The position numbers and the translations under genes are program-made. From assembly GCF_900079775.1 (NCBI RefSeq), contig NZ_LT556035.1, positions 262,917 to 326,916 on the forward strand: 64,000 nucleotides of DNA. Direction: 5' to 3'. The notes under the pieces are model-generated. The model was not told where the DNA came from, did not search any database, and was given only the letters and a program-made list of their open reading frames with translations. This DNA is from Leyella lascolaii. GTDB taxonomy: Bacteria > Bacteroidota > Bacteroidia > Bacteroidales > Bacteroidaceae. Shown piece by piece: positions 9,776-18,712 of the stretch (the stretch's first letter is position 1; each line of letters begins with the position of its first letter).

Positions 9776-9815
9776 AACAATTCTTTTTATAGAAGCACTT
9801 CTCTAAATGCGGTTG

Positions 9816-9846
9816 CAAAGGTAATACTTTTTTTCGTACCCGCAAA
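9816..9846 (-). promoter_or_regulatory. Sigma-ABfr promoter for tRNA cluster
   Basis: On the minus strand TTTG (9843-9846), 19-bp spacer, TACCTTTG (9816-9823). It is a near-perfect match 40 bp upstream of the first tRNA. Confidence 0.8.
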
Positions 9847-9883
9847 CTTTTCATCCGTTTTTTTTCAAAATCACCTCAAAATT

Positions 9884-11065
9884 CTAATCCATCCGGCTAA
9901 AATAGTCTTCTATGCCGTACTCCCGCAGTATCTCAAGCTCATTGTCGTCCTGATGTACGAAGCCTATCGAAGGATGGCTGATACCGTTGAATGTACAAGT
10001 TTTGACAGTGGTATAATGAAGCATGTCCTCAAATATGACATTGTCTCCTACATGCAATTCTTTATCAAACCGCCAACTTGACATAAAATCACCGGACAGG
10101 CAACTGTTCCCTCCCAAACGGTAAACATGCGTGCCTGCATCCACTGAACGGGCGATATCGGCTTCGCTTACGACCTCCGCACCTCTGACGACAGGCATAT
10201 ACGGCATTTCCAGACAGTCCGGCATGTGACACGTGAAGCTGACGTTAAGAATGGCAGTACGTATGCCATGATCCTCCACAATGTCGACAACCTGCGACAC
10301 AAGAGGTCCTGTCTGCCACGCGAAAGCACTCCCCGGCTCCAATATGACCTTCAGATGGGGATATCGGCGGCGGAAATCACGCAATATGTCTATAAGGAGA
10401 CTGACATCATAATCAGCACGTGTCATCAGATGACCTCCGCCAAAATTGATCCATTGCAACTGTCCGAACCACTTCGAGAACTTCTCTTCTATATGGCGAA
10501 GCGTGCGCTGAAAGACATCCGCCCCACTCTCGCAATGACAATGGCAGTGAAAGCCTCTGACATCGGAAGGCAGTTTCTCGGGCATAACGTCTGAAGTTAT
10601 GCCGAACCGCGTTCCCGGAGCACACGGGTTGTATAAGTCGGTCGAAATCTCAGAATATTCCGGATTTATACGGAGTCCGATACTGATATCGGGATTTACG
10701 GTCCTCACTCTTTCGGCAAAACGTTCATACTGGGACATCGAATTGAATGTGAGATGGCTGGAACATGCGGCTATCTCGTCTATTTCATAAGAGGTGTATG
10801 CGGGTGAATATGTATGGGCAGGACTGCCGAACTTGTCAAAAGCCAGTCTTGCCTCTGCGAGAGAGCTTGCCGTAGTGGCTTTGATGTATTCGCGGAAAAT
10901 AGGGAATGTCTTCCACAAAGCGTATGCCTTGAAAGCAAGAATGATCTCTACACCGGCAGTGTCTGCCACATGTTTAATCAAAGACAGGTTTTTACGCAGC
11001 AACCGTTCTTCCAACAAATACATCGGTTTATTTATATTCCTGAATCCCTCTATATCTACTTTCAT
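9884..11065 (-). CDS. nspC: Carboxynorspermidine decarboxylase
   Basis: PLP-dependent decarboxylase of the alternative polyamine pathway; it converts carboxyspermidine or carboxynorspermidine to spermidine or norspermidine. Fold-type III features are visible: IILAFKAYALW with the PLP lysine, the GFHCHCHCESG segment, WINFGGGHL, and the catalytic motif SFTCHMPDCLEMPY with its cysteine near the C-terminal active site. 393 aa is normal. Its usual partner, carboxynorspermidine dehydrogenase, is not in the window. It lies between the tRNA cluster and a PAP2 gene, 213 bp downstream of the latter, probably as its own transcript. Confidence 0.93.
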   Translation of the reverse strand: MKVDIEGFRNINKPMYLLEERLLRKNLSLIKHVADTAGVEIILAFKAYALWKTFPIFREYIKATTASSLAEARLAFDKFGSPAHTYSPAYTSYEIDEIAACSSHLTFNSMSQYERFAERVRTVNPDISIGLRINPEYSEISTDLYNPCAPGTRFGITSDVMPEKLPSDVRGFHCHCHCESGADVFQRTLRHIEEKFSKWFGQLQWINFGGGHLMTRADYDVSLLIDILRDFRRRYPHLKVILEPGSAFAWQTGPLVSQVVDIVEDHGIRTAILNVSFTCHMPDCLEMPYMPVVRGAEVVSEADIARSVDAGTHVYRLGGNSCLSGDFMSSWRFDKELHVGDNVIFEDMLHYTTVKTCTFNGISHPSIGFVHQDDNELEILREYGIEDYFSRMD

Positions 11066-11278
11066 TATCTGTTTTTATTTCTGATGGTATAACATTATAT
11101 TATTATGGTATCTGCAAAAACAAGCTGTCAACCGTTTGAACCAAGCCGCAGGCTTTTCTTCATATAAACAACATCATGGCAGATTTCACAAGAAACGCGC
11201 ACTTGTTTTTTATTCATGACACGCGAAAAAGCATCCGACGTTCTTTCATATGAAAAATTCAGCACTATGAAGGTTTGC

Positions 11279-12163
11279 TCATAGCAAATTGACAACCATG
11301 CTGTAACACAAGATAAACATAATCGTTCCTAATATTGCAGTGTTCAACAAGGCGCATCGTATGGAAATTCCGGTAGTATAAAAATCTATCGTGCATATCT
11401 TGAAAAGACAATGTGTGTAAGCATATCTGGCAATATAATACACTCCGCCGCCAACTATCACGCCCAAGATTCCACCGAAGAATACGTCTCCCGGATAATG
11501 AACCCCAAGATAGATGCGTGAATAGCACAGGCAAATAGCCCACAACCAAAGTGAAAGAACAAACTTTTTCTTCCTGAAAACCAACGACAGATATGTCGCC
11601 ACACCAAGGGCGTTAGCGGCATGGCTTGACACAAACCCATATCTGCCGCTCCTGTATTCGTTCACATAATGAAGCATGTCGGCAATTGCGGGACTGTGTG
11701 AAGGACGGAGTCTACAGAAATATGGCTTTATAATAGAAGAAGAAATCTGGTCTGACAAAAATATAACAAGTACAATACTTAATACAATAAAAAGCGCCTC
11801 ATACCACTTTGCCTTAAAATAGTAAAAAGAAAACAGCAGTCCGACTATTAAAGGTATGGAAGAGTATTTTGACGACAGCATGTACCAGAAACCGTCCGTC
11901 ACGCTGCCTCCGTCATAATTTAGCGTAAGCATCAGTTGCTTGTCGGACAAATCCATAGTCCTGAAAAAAGATGCCATACCTGATATGTGATACAACAAGA
12001 ACGCCGCAACAAGAAACACGGCAAGGACACATATAAGCCTTATAACAAAATTGTCACATTTCTTTTTGGAAATGCTAAAATCCAAAAAGATAAGCTTCTG
12101 AAAACGTGAAGGCAAATTTTCCATAGTCATTTTGCTGATTGCTATAATATCTTTTAAAGACAA
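11279..12163 (-). CDS. PAP2-family membrane phosphatase, 294 aa
   Basis: Six hydrophobic segments and the three PAP2 phosphatase motifs: KPYFCRLRPSH, GFVSSHAANA and SRIYLGVHYPGD, with the catalytic histidines. It probably dephosphorylates a lipid phosphate (phosphatidic acid, PGP or undecaprenyl pyrophosphate) at the outer face of the inner membrane. About 55 residues precede the first membrane helix; internal ATGs at 12130 and 12124 are alternative starts. It is distinct from the PAP2 synthase at 16.9 kb. Substrate cannot be told from sequence. Confidence 0.88.
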   Translation of the reverse strand: MSLKDIIAISKMTMENLPSRFQKLIFLDFSISKKKCDNFVIRLICVLAVFLVAAFLLYHISGMASFFRTMDLSDKQLMLTLNYDGGSVTDGFWYMLSSKYSSIPLIVGLLFSFYYFKAKWYEALFIVLSIVLVIFLSDQISSSIIKPYFCRLRPSHSPAIADMLHYVNEYRSGRYGFVSSHAANALGVATYLSLVFRKKKFVLSLWLWAICLCYSRIYLGVHYPGDVFFGGILGVIVGGGVYYIARYAYTHCLFKICTIDFYTTGISIRCALLNTAILGTIMFILCYSMVVNLL

Positions 12164-12236
12164 CGAAGAAACAATGTCTTTATTGCATGAAAGTCATAGA
12201 AATTATTAAAATTACCGTTTATTCACATTCGAAACA

Positions 12237-12707
12237 CTATTCTTCATATAAATCGCAACCGGAAAAGCCCATTTCGTCCGCACGTTCTTTATTAAACGCG
12301 AAATAAACAGCCTCAGCCTCAACGCAAGTCCTGCCAGTCTCGTCTTCGAGCGAAACCGATATTACACAATAATTGCGCTTGCGTCCGGTGATTCTTGCAC
12401 GCACAGTGACCTGTGAAGAGTCCGAACTGACAGGATATAAATATTTCAGATTCAGACGTGATGTCATGCCTGAGGTCTGCAGCTTGCGCATAACCACCCA
12501 TCCGGCAGTCTCGTCTATCATCGTAGCAAGTATTCCGCCATGCATCACACCGGTCCATCCTTGAAAATGGTCGTGAGGATGCCAGTAGGATACAACGTCA
12601 TCGCCATCCTCATAAAACTCCATATGCAATCCGAAAGGATTGTCCGGCGAGCAGCCGAAACAATTATAACCTTCTTTTCCTATAAAAGGATTTCTGATTT
12701 TTCTCAT
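12237..12707 (-). CDS. PaaI-type hotdog thioesterase, 156 aa
   Basis: Hotdog-fold acyl-CoA thioesterase. MHGGILATMIDETAGWVV carries the conserved glycine pair and the catalytic acidic residue of the PaaI group. The N-terminal CFGCSPDNPFGLHM segment is the cysteine-containing lead typical of this subfamily. Likely hydrolyses aromatic or medium-chain acyl-CoA. It starts 16 bp beyond the end of the DUF5686 gene and may be co-transcribed with it. Confidence 0.88.
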   Translation of the reverse strand: MRKIRNPFIGKEGYNCFGCSPDNPFGLHMEFYEDGDDVVSYWHPHDHFQGWTGVMHGGILATMIDETAGWVVMRKLQTSGMTSRLNLKYLYPVSSDSSQVTVRARITGRKRNYCVISVSLEDETGRTCVEAEAVYFAFNKERADEMGFSGCDLYEE

Positions 12708-12723
12708 ATATATTAAATATCTG

Positions 12724-15291
12724 TCAGAAGCTCATCATAAAACTGAAACGCACTCCGTTCTTCTTCACGCCCGGCGTGTCCGTATATGTCAGACGGCGTA
12801 CATAGTCCACTCCAAAGAACTTGAAGATATTGTGGACTCCAACAACAACCTCCCAATAAGGTTTGTTCTTATCCATGATTCCGGCTCCTTCAGGGAAGCG
12901 GAACAGCAAATTGTCCGCACTGTTGCGCTCGAGGAACGGGTTGTTCTTGTCCGTAACCATTCCCCACATACCCTTCACGGCTATATACTCACGCCACTTC
13001 AGTTTCTTTACAAGAGGTATACGGTTAAGCAGTTTGCCGTTCATATCCCACGCGACTGCCCAGAATGCATATCTGTCGCTAAGGAATTCCATATTTCTCA
13101 TCATGTTGAACGTATTCTCATGTTCGAAATACGACAGATTCACAGGAGGCATTATTAGCAACGGGAAAGGCACTTTATCCCATTGTATTCCACCGTTAAG
13201 ATGGGTGTCTACATATCCCCAGCTGCCCAGCCAGAACCTCTTGTATATGCCAGCCTCCGTAAAATTAAGCCGATATTGACCACCGAGGAAGCCCTTCAGT
13301 CCCACAGTATGGCTTAGAGTGAACTCCGGAGCGTCGAGGTTTACAGGCCAACGGTGCTGCTTTGTATTGATGAACGTCTGTCCGGGACAGTATCTCAAGC
13401 CGAACTTAAATTCGGTAGTGCGTATTTTCGACACAAGATTCTTCACCTCTTCCCCATCTTTATTGATGGCAGGCGTCATGCGTTCAAATATCAAATCACC
13501 CGTGGGCTCGTTGCTTTCTGCCTTTATTGATGTGTCAATACTGAATCCCCAGTCCGTCTCATATACAAAACTCAGCTTCTGCCTGTTATAGAAATACATC
13601 TGCTCCACCTTCTGTGTGCGGAAAGCCATGAACATATTATCCTTGTTGTGAAGTAGGAATTTGTCAGCAGGAGACATCACATCATACGATGACTCGAATA
13701 TTATGTTACGCTGCGGGAACTCGAACGGAACATTCTTCTTTTTGTTCAGACTGTATGTTATCTCCGTACCATAATAATGTTTCCTCGATTCCGTACCGTA
13801 AGCATAATACCCGCTCCAGAACAGATGTTTGTTGAGGTTTGCCGTTGTGCGTCCGCTTATCCTGAACCGGAACCCGTCCACAAAGTTCTTGGAAACAATG
13901 GTGTTCACCGGTCCGAAGTCAAACTTACTCTTCGTGCGCGATGTTCCCGTCTCCACATAGTTTTCAAGGAACGCCCGGACTCCGAATATTATCCATCTGT
14001 AGTTTTTCGACTGCTCCATGCGATGGATGAACTCATTCATTGACGACTCGCTCTTCGTCAGACCGACCGCCCTATATTGGTTCCAGAAAGCCTCGTCCCT
14101 TATCATGGCGTCCGCCTCATGTCTCACCTTAGCCTTTCCTTTGAACAGTTTTCCGGGAAGCTCGTCAAAGGCATAATCACTCAGACGTGTGGTCCTCGTG
14201 ACAAGCATTTTCCCGAGCAGGTCGTTCACTCTCAATTCTACCATCATGTCGTCGACAGTCAGCACCCACTCCCCGTTCGGCAGCTTGGTGTATTCCTGTT
14301 CTATCTTCATATTGTCGACGAAATTGACGATACTGCTCTTCGGCAATGTCAGAGAGCAACGCTTTACATGCAACGTAGAGTCCGCAAGCACATAAAGCTC
14401 ACCCCTGAATCCGAAGTCCTGCTGGTTGTTCGGCAGGAACTGCAGATGATAACACAGGTCACGGTCAACGTATACGGTGTCCTCAATATAAAACCTGTAG
14501 AATGAAATAGCAGTCTCTCCTATAGGGCTCGTGAACTGATACTGAAGCAGACGCACATGATCGTCGTATATGTCGACGTCCGTAAAAATCTCCTTCAGCA
14601 TGGTGTTGAGTATCTCGCCTGTCTGCAACACATTGTTTATTCCGTCAGAACGCTGTCCCTTAATGATGTCCTTCTCCACCTTAGGATCTTTCCTGTAAAT
14701 GTGCTGCGTCACAGTCTCATCCACAGATATCGGCAAAATAAGCTTATTATTGAATGTGCTTGTCTCTATCTGGTCTGCCAGCCACGACTGCTTCTTGAAT
14801 ATTCCCTTATCCAGATCATCCGGCTTTATGTCGTTTACGGAGAAAGTTATTTTCTGATATTTATTATACTGATAATAGTCGTGATTGTCAAGATCGGTAC
14901 GCTCTTTTGCCGCAATCACGCGCTTCATAAGCTCCACCGCGGGATTGTTCTTGCGCGAATATTTGTCACGCTTGCTTTTTATGACAACCTCGCTTAGGTT
15001 TCTGGAATCCTCCTTCAGCACTATCCGCAGATATGACGGAGTGTCCTGAGTCACCTTTACCGTCTGCGTCTTGAATCCCACAGAGCTGAACGTGAGTGTC
15101 CAACCCTCATGACGTTCTATAGAGAATTTACCGTTGATGTCGCTTACAACCGCCACATGGTGTCCTTTATATATGGCACTCGCGTTGGGAATGGCATATC
15201 CATCCTCATCCACGATTTCACCCGTTATTTGCGCCATGGCAGAGACAGCCACAAAGAAAAACACAAATATATAACAAAAGAATCTTTTCAC
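12724..15291 (-). CDS. DUF5686/carboxypeptidase-regulatory-like outer-membrane protein, ~855 aa
   Basis: Signal peptide, then an N-terminal carboxypeptidase-regulatory-like domain (ITGEIVDEDGYAIPNASAIY through about residue 100). A long body follows with DUF5686 features and a C-terminal half rich in alternating amphipathic strands ending VRFSFMMSF, as expected for an outer-membrane barrel. I chose GTG 15291, giving MKRFFCYIFVFFF as signal peptide; TTG 15309 adds six residues. A TAACTTTG box at 15323-15330 lies just upstream. The function of the family is unknown; it is widespread in Bacteroidota and is not a TonB receptor, since no plug domain is visible. Confidence 0.87.
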   Translation of the reverse strand: MKRFFCYIFVFFFVAVSAMAQITGEIVDEDGYAIPNASAIYKGHHVAVVSDINGKFSIERHEGWTLTFSSVGFKTQTVKVTQDTPSYLRIVLKEDSRNLSEVVIKSKRDKYSRKNNPAVELMKRVIAAKERTDLDNHDYYQYNKYQKITFSVNDIKPDDLDKGIFKKQSWLADQIETSTFNNKLILPISVDETVTQHIYRKDPKVEKDIIKGQRSDGINNVLQTGEILNTMLKEIFTDVDIYDDHVRLLQYQFTSPIGETAISFYRFYIEDTVYVDRDLCYHLQFLPNNQQDFGFRGELYVLADSTLHVKRCSLTLPKSSIVNFVDNMKIEQEYTKLPNGEWVLTVDDMMVELRVNDLLGKMLVTRTTRLSDYAFDELPGKLFKGKAKVRHEADAMIRDEAFWNQYRAVGLTKSESSMNEFIHRMEQSKNYRWIIFGVRAFLENYVETGTSRTKSKFDFGPVNTIVSKNFVDGFRFRISGRTTANLNKHLFWSGYYAYGTESRKHYYGTEITYSLNKKKNVPFEFPQRNIIFESSYDVMSPADKFLLHNKDNMFMAFRTQKVEQMYFYNRQKLSFVYETDWGFSIDTSIKAESNEPTGDLIFERMTPAINKDGEEVKNLVSKIRTTEFKFGLRYCPGQTFINTKQHRWPVNLDAPEFTLSHTVGLKGFLGGQYRLNFTEAGIYKRFWLGSWGYVDTHLNGGIQWDKVPFPLLIMPPVNLSYFEHENTFNMMRNMEFLSDRYAFWAVAWDMNGKLLNRIPLVKKLKWREYIAVKGMWGMVTDKNNPFLERNSADNLLFRFPEGAGIMDKNKPYWEVVVGVHNIFKFFGVDYVRRLTYTDTPGVKKNGVRFSFMMSF

Positions 15292-15322
15292 CTTTATATA
15301 ATTACTCAAAAAAATGCCGTTG

Positions 15323-15330
15323 CAAAGTTA
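15323..15330 (-). promoter_or_regulatory. -7 box (TAACTTTG) for DUF5686 gene
   Basis: CAAAGTTA on the plus strand; its minus-strand reading matches TAnnTTTG and lies ~31 bp before GTG 15291. Divergent from the promoter at 15385. Confidence 0.6.
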
Positions 15331-15384
15331 TACATAGATATCAAAAAAAACAAGAAAACTTTTTGCTTTTTAATATTTTTCTAC

Positions 15385-15392
15385 TAATTTTG
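15385..15392 (+). promoter_or_regulatory. -7 box (TAATTTTG) for inositol-lipid operon
   Basis: Perfect TAnnTTTG only 9 nt before ATG 15402, which implies a leaderless or nearly leaderless mRNA. Confidence 0.65.
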
Positions 15393-15401
15393 CACCATTG
15401 T

Positions 15402-15872
15402 ATGAAGAAACTGCCGCTTTTACCCACGATTATCGGCACGGGCTTTGGCAGCGGGTTCTGGCCATGGGGGCCCGGAACTGCAGGTGCATTGACAGGCATG
15501 CTCATATGGTATGCCCTTTCTTTTATGCTTAATTCCACGCTCCTTTTTGCCGTAACCCTTTCATGCATAGTAGTTTTCACGATAGCAGGCACATGGGCTG
15601 TCAGACGCCTTTCGCCTTTTTGGGGTTCAGACCCTCAGAAAGTGGTCATCGACGAGATGGTGGGTGTATGGGTTCCGCTGCTTGCCGTACCGGCTTCAGA
15701 CATGTGGCTTGTACTTGCCTCATTCGTTCTTTTCCGTTTATTTGACATATTAAAGCCGCTCGGCATCAGAACACTTGACAGGCGCAAAGGAGCTTTCTAT
15801 GTCATGGCAGACGACATTCTTGCCGGTGTATACAGTCTCATAATCATCGTCGCGGTGCAATGGATAATTTAA
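15402..15872 (+). CDS. pgpA: PgpA-family lipid phosphatase, 156 aa
   Basis: PgpA motifs: TIIGTGFGSGFWPWGPGTAG at the N-terminus, VVIDEMVGVWVPL in the middle, and FDILKPLGIRTLDRR...MADDILAG at the end, with about four membrane helices. In E. coli PgpA dephosphorylates phosphatidylglycerophosphate. Because this gene leads an operon with a GtrA protein, a CDP-alcohol transferase and a PAP2 synthase, the likelier role is the phosphatidylinositol-phosphate phosphatase of bacterial inositol-lipid synthesis (inference from gene order known in Bacteroides). ATG 15402 is preferred over TTG 15363 because the promoter box lies between them. Confidence 0.85.
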   Translation: MKKLPLLPTIIGTGFGSGFWPWGPGTAGALTGMLIWYALSFMLNSTLLFAVTLSCIVVFTIAGTWAVRRLSPFWGSDPQKVVIDEMVGVWVPLLAVPASDMWLVLASFVLFRLFDILKPLGIRTLDRRKGAFYVMADDILAGVYSLIIIVAVQWII

Positions 15873-16264
15873 GGACGAAACTTATAACCTTCTGCAAGGC
15901 ACAATGTTCGGCATGGATAGCATCCGCCATAGACTTCGGCACCACAATAATACTGGCGCACGTCTTCGGTTTGTGGTACGGCTATTCCACATTCATCGGA
16001 GCACTGAACGGAGGAATAGCCAACTGTCTGATAAACTACAGATGGGTATTCCACGCATTCGAAATGAAAAAAAGGAACATCGCCATACGCTATCTCGTTG
16101 TATGGGGCGGAAGCATACTGCTCAACACTTACGGCACTTACATACTGACAGAATTGTCCGACCAGTACTTCATGTTCTCAAAAATCATCGTTTCCGTCAT
16201 AGTGGCTGTATTCTGGAACTACCAGATGCAATATAGGTTCGTATTCAATTCAAAAAACAAATAA
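15860..16264 (+). CDS. GtrA-family four-helix membrane protein, 134 aa
   Basis: Small protein with four predicted membrane helices and the GtrA pattern ([55 protein letters not shown]). GtrA proteins are thought to move polyprenyl-linked sugars or assist glycosyl transfer across the inner membrane. It overlaps pgpA by 13 bp and precedes the CDP-alcohol transferase by 17 bp, so it is translated with the lipid genes. Its exact role in inositol-lipid synthesis is not known to me. Confidence 0.87.
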   Translation: MDNLRTKLITFCKAQCSAWIASAIDFGTTIILAHVFGLWYGYSTFIGALNGGIANCLINYRWVFHAFEMKKRNIAIRYLVVWGGSILLNTYGTYILTELSDQYFMFSKIIVSVIVAVFWNYQMQYRFVFNSKNK

Positions 16265-16281
16265 CAACAAAAATTCAAATC

Positions 16282-16923
16282 ATGAAATACAGAGATTTCC
16301 TGCAAAAGATAATATATGTCATCATAACTCCTGTCATAAAAGGAATGATAAGGATAGGTTTCACACCCAACCTCGTGACAACAATAGGATTCGTGCTCAA
16401 CATAGCCGCCACGATAATGCTACTCTACGCTGCGGGAGAAATGACAGAAAGCACATCAATCGTGGGATGGAGCGGTGCGGTGATTCTGTTTGCCGGACTT
16501 TTCGACATGATGGACGGGCGTCTGGCACGCATAGGCAACATGTCGTCAATGTTCGGAGCACTTTGGGACTCGACGCTCGACCGCTACAGCGAGCTCTTCA
16601 CCCTTTTCGGGATAGCCATGTATCTCATTCTCAACTCATGGGTCACCGGCGGTGTACTGACGTTTCTTGCAATGGTGGGCTCCGTGATGGTGAGCTATGT
16701 CAGAGCACGCGCCGAAGGTCTTGGCATCGAATGTAAGGTAGGGCTCATGCAGAGACCCGAGCGTGTGGTCCTGACGAGCCTCGGAGCAATACTCTGCGGA
16801 ATATTCGACAACCTGTGGTTTCTTGTAGTGCCCATCGTCATAATCGCCATACTGGCAAACATCACGGCATTCTGGCGCATCTGCCATTGCTACAAGGTGT
16901 TGAACAAAAGTGAGAAGAAATAA
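16282..16923 (+). CDS. CDP-alcohol phosphatidyltransferase, probable phosphatidylinositol-phosphate synthase
   Basis: Integral membrane enzyme that joins a CDP-activated lipid to an alcohol. The full signature D-G-x2-A-R-x8-G-x3-D-x3-D is visible as [15 protein letters not shown] followed by GALWDSTLD (residues ~74-96). Six membrane segments; 213 aa, normal length. PgsA and phosphatidylserine synthase share the motif. The flanking PgpA, GtrA and PAP2-synthase genes match the Bacteroides inositol-lipid cluster, which favours inositol-phosphate as acceptor (inference). The stop is 3 bp before the next gene. Confidence 0.85.
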   Translation: MKYRDFLQKIIYVIITPVIKGMIRIGFTPNLVTTIGFVLNIAATIMLLYAAGEMTESTSIVGWSGAVILFAGLFDMMDGRLARIGNMSSMFGALWDSTLDRYSELFTLFGIAMYLILNSWVTGGVLTFLAMVGSVMVSYVRARAEGLGIECKVGLMQRPERVVLTSLGAILCGIFDNLWFLVVPIVIIAILANITAFWRICHCYKVLNKSEKK

Positions 16924-16926
16924 CCG

Positions 16927-17775
16927 ATGTTCAGCTTCTACATTATTATATTATATGCGGTACTTGCGATATTGAAACCCACCCGCAAGGTGGCGTTGGC
17001 GCTTACCCCGTGGCTCATATTCGCATGCTCATACGACTGGATGCGACTTCTGCCCAACTACGAGGTAAACCCCATTGATGTGAAAGGGCTGTACGAAAGC
17101 GAGAAGACGCTCTTCGGCATAAATGCAGACGGGACGACACTCATTCCGTGCGAATATTTCGCAATACATCACTGCGTCCCCGCCGACATCATGGCAGGAC
17201 TGTTCTATCTGTGCTGGGTGCCTGTGCCACTTGGCTTCGGGATATATCTTTACGCAAAAGGCGACTACAGCAATTATCTGCATTTCTCACTGGCATTTCT
17301 TTTTGTAAACCTGCTCGGCTTCTGCGGTTATTACATCCATCCGGCAGCACCGCCATGGTATGCCATGAACTACGGTTTTGAGCCAATACTCAACACCCCG
17401 GGCAACGTCGCCGGACTCGGACGCTTCGACCTGCTGACAGGCATTCCCGTGTTCCATGCCCTTTACGGCAAGAACGCCAATGTGTTCGCCGCCGTACCGT
17501 CGCTTCATGCCGCATACATGCTCATAGCGACCGTCTACGCTGCCATAAGCCGTAGCGGGCGTATCACAACCGGTGTTTTCGCGTTCATATGCGCAGGCAT
17601 ATGGTGGACTGCCGTCTACACCAGCCATCACTACATAATAGACGTGATGCTCGGCATAGCAACGGCAGTCGCAGGCATACTTATTATGGAAAAGGCCATA
17701 ATGCCCGTTCCGGCTGTAAGGCGTTTCATGGCACGCTACACGTCAGCCATAACATTCAGCCGGAAGCAGCTGTAA
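16927..17775 (+). CDS. PAP2-type inositol phosphorylceramide synthase-like protein, 282 aa
   Basis: Membrane protein with C-terminal PAP2-like catalytic motifs, AAVPSLHAAYMLI and YTSHHYIIDVMLG, and no classical KxxxxxxRP motif, as in AUR1-type and bacterial IPC synthases. These transfer a phosphoinositol head group from phosphatidylinositol to ceramide. It is the last gene of the four-gene operon. The myo-inositol-phosphate synthase found beside these genes in Bacteroides thetaiotaomicron is absent from this locus. Hydrolase activity is the alternative reading. Confidence 0.82.
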   Translation: MFSFYIIILYAVLAILKPTRKVALALTPWLIFACSYDWMRLLPNYEVNPIDVKGLYESEKTLFGINADGTTLIPCEYFAIHHCVPADIMAGLFYLCWVPVPLGFGIYLYAKGDYSNYLHFSLAFLFVNLLGFCGYYIHPAAPPWYAMNYGFEPILNTPGNVAGLGRFDLLTGIPVFHALYGKNANVFAAVPSLHAAYMLIATVYAAISRSGRITTGVFAFICAGIWWTAVYTSHHYIIDVMLGIATAVAGILIMEKAIMPVPAVRRFMARYTSAITFSRKQL

Positions 17776-17785
17776 GGCAAGGCGG

Positions 17786-18556
17786 TCAATGACTGAACCT
17801 GAGTTCGTCAGTATTTATGCTGCCCGTACCCTTTTTGTTCTGCGACAGACTTCTGACAGTACCCCTCAGATTCATGTTGCCCACGCCCATAAGCTCGCAC
17901 TCCACACGGTTGCAGTCCTCAAACGTAGCGTCCATGTCGCCCACGCCCATGAGTCTGAGATGTGAATCGGCAAACTTGTATTGTCTTACTTTCACATTCC
18001 CTGCTCCGAGAAGCGACACATACGAGCTTACGCCTCTCACCGAATCGATGCTGACATTGCCGCTTCCCTCAAGCTCCACAGACAGAGCGTCACACACTAT
18101 CCTGCCGAACCACACGTCACCCGAGCCTGTCAGCCGTACTCTCAACGTGTCCGTGTCCAACGGACCGGTGACTCTGAACGAGCCGGCTGTCTTAAACATG
18201 ACATCAGTAAGGTCAGGTGAACTGACATAAATGTTCGCCACAGAAGACAACCGTGCCGGCAGCAGCATGCCCGGCAGCATTTTCGGACGGATGACAAGCC
18301 TGTCGCCGTCGTGCACCGTGACGATGCCGTTCACGGCGTCACGGGTTCCGGACACACTGACATAGAGCGAGTCTGACTGCGCAAAAATCACATCGCAAGG
18401 ATACTCTACCTCTATCTTTGAGAAATACCGCACCTTACGCTCCACTGTCACCACAGGTTCCTTCCGGTCGCGGCTTTTCCATACATTTCCGCACGACACA
18501 CACACAAGACACGCCCCAAGGGCAAGCATTCCATACAATACTGATATTCTGTTCAT
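17786..18556 (-). CDS. DUF2807 (GIN domain) lipoprotein, 256 aa
   Basis: Signal peptide with lipobox CVSC at ~residue 22, then a DUF2807 beta-helix domain: repeated short strands with a regular SGTRDAVNG, TGSGDVWFG, EGSGNVSI, LGAGNVKV, MGVGDMDA, MGVGNMNL pattern. This is typical of the putative auto-transporter adhesin head domain. Located in the cell envelope, function unknown. It is convergent with the IPC synthase-like gene, with only 10 bp between the stops. Confidence 0.92.
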   Translation of the reverse strand: MNRISVLYGMLALGACLVCVSCGNVWKSRDRKEPVVTVERKVRYFSKIEVEYPCDVIFAQSDSLYVSVSGTRDAVNGIVTVHDGDRLVIRPKMLPGMLLPARLSSVANIYVSSPDLTDVMFKTAGSFRVTGPLDTDTLRVRLTGSGDVWFGRIVCDALSVELEGSGNVSIDSVRGVSSYVSLLGAGNVKVRQYKFADSHLRLMGVGDMDATFEDCNRVECELMGVGNMNLRGTVRSLSQNKKGTGSINTDELRFSH

Positions 18557-18696
18557 TGCTATGATGTTTACATTTTCTTATCTTTTGACGCCTGATGTGC
18601 TCCGAAAGTTGCAATACGGCATCATTTATGGCACATAAAAACGCAGACACATATATAATTATATCCCGTTCGCGACATATCATAAGCAAAAATTAT

Positions 18697-18704
18697 TAAC
18701 TTTG
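18697..18704 (+). promoter_or_regulatory. -7 box (TAACTTTG) for nrnA
   Basis: Perfect TAnnTTTG ending 8 nt before ATG 18713; the transcript is probably leaderless. Confidence 0.65.
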
Positions 18705-18712
18705 CAGGCATT

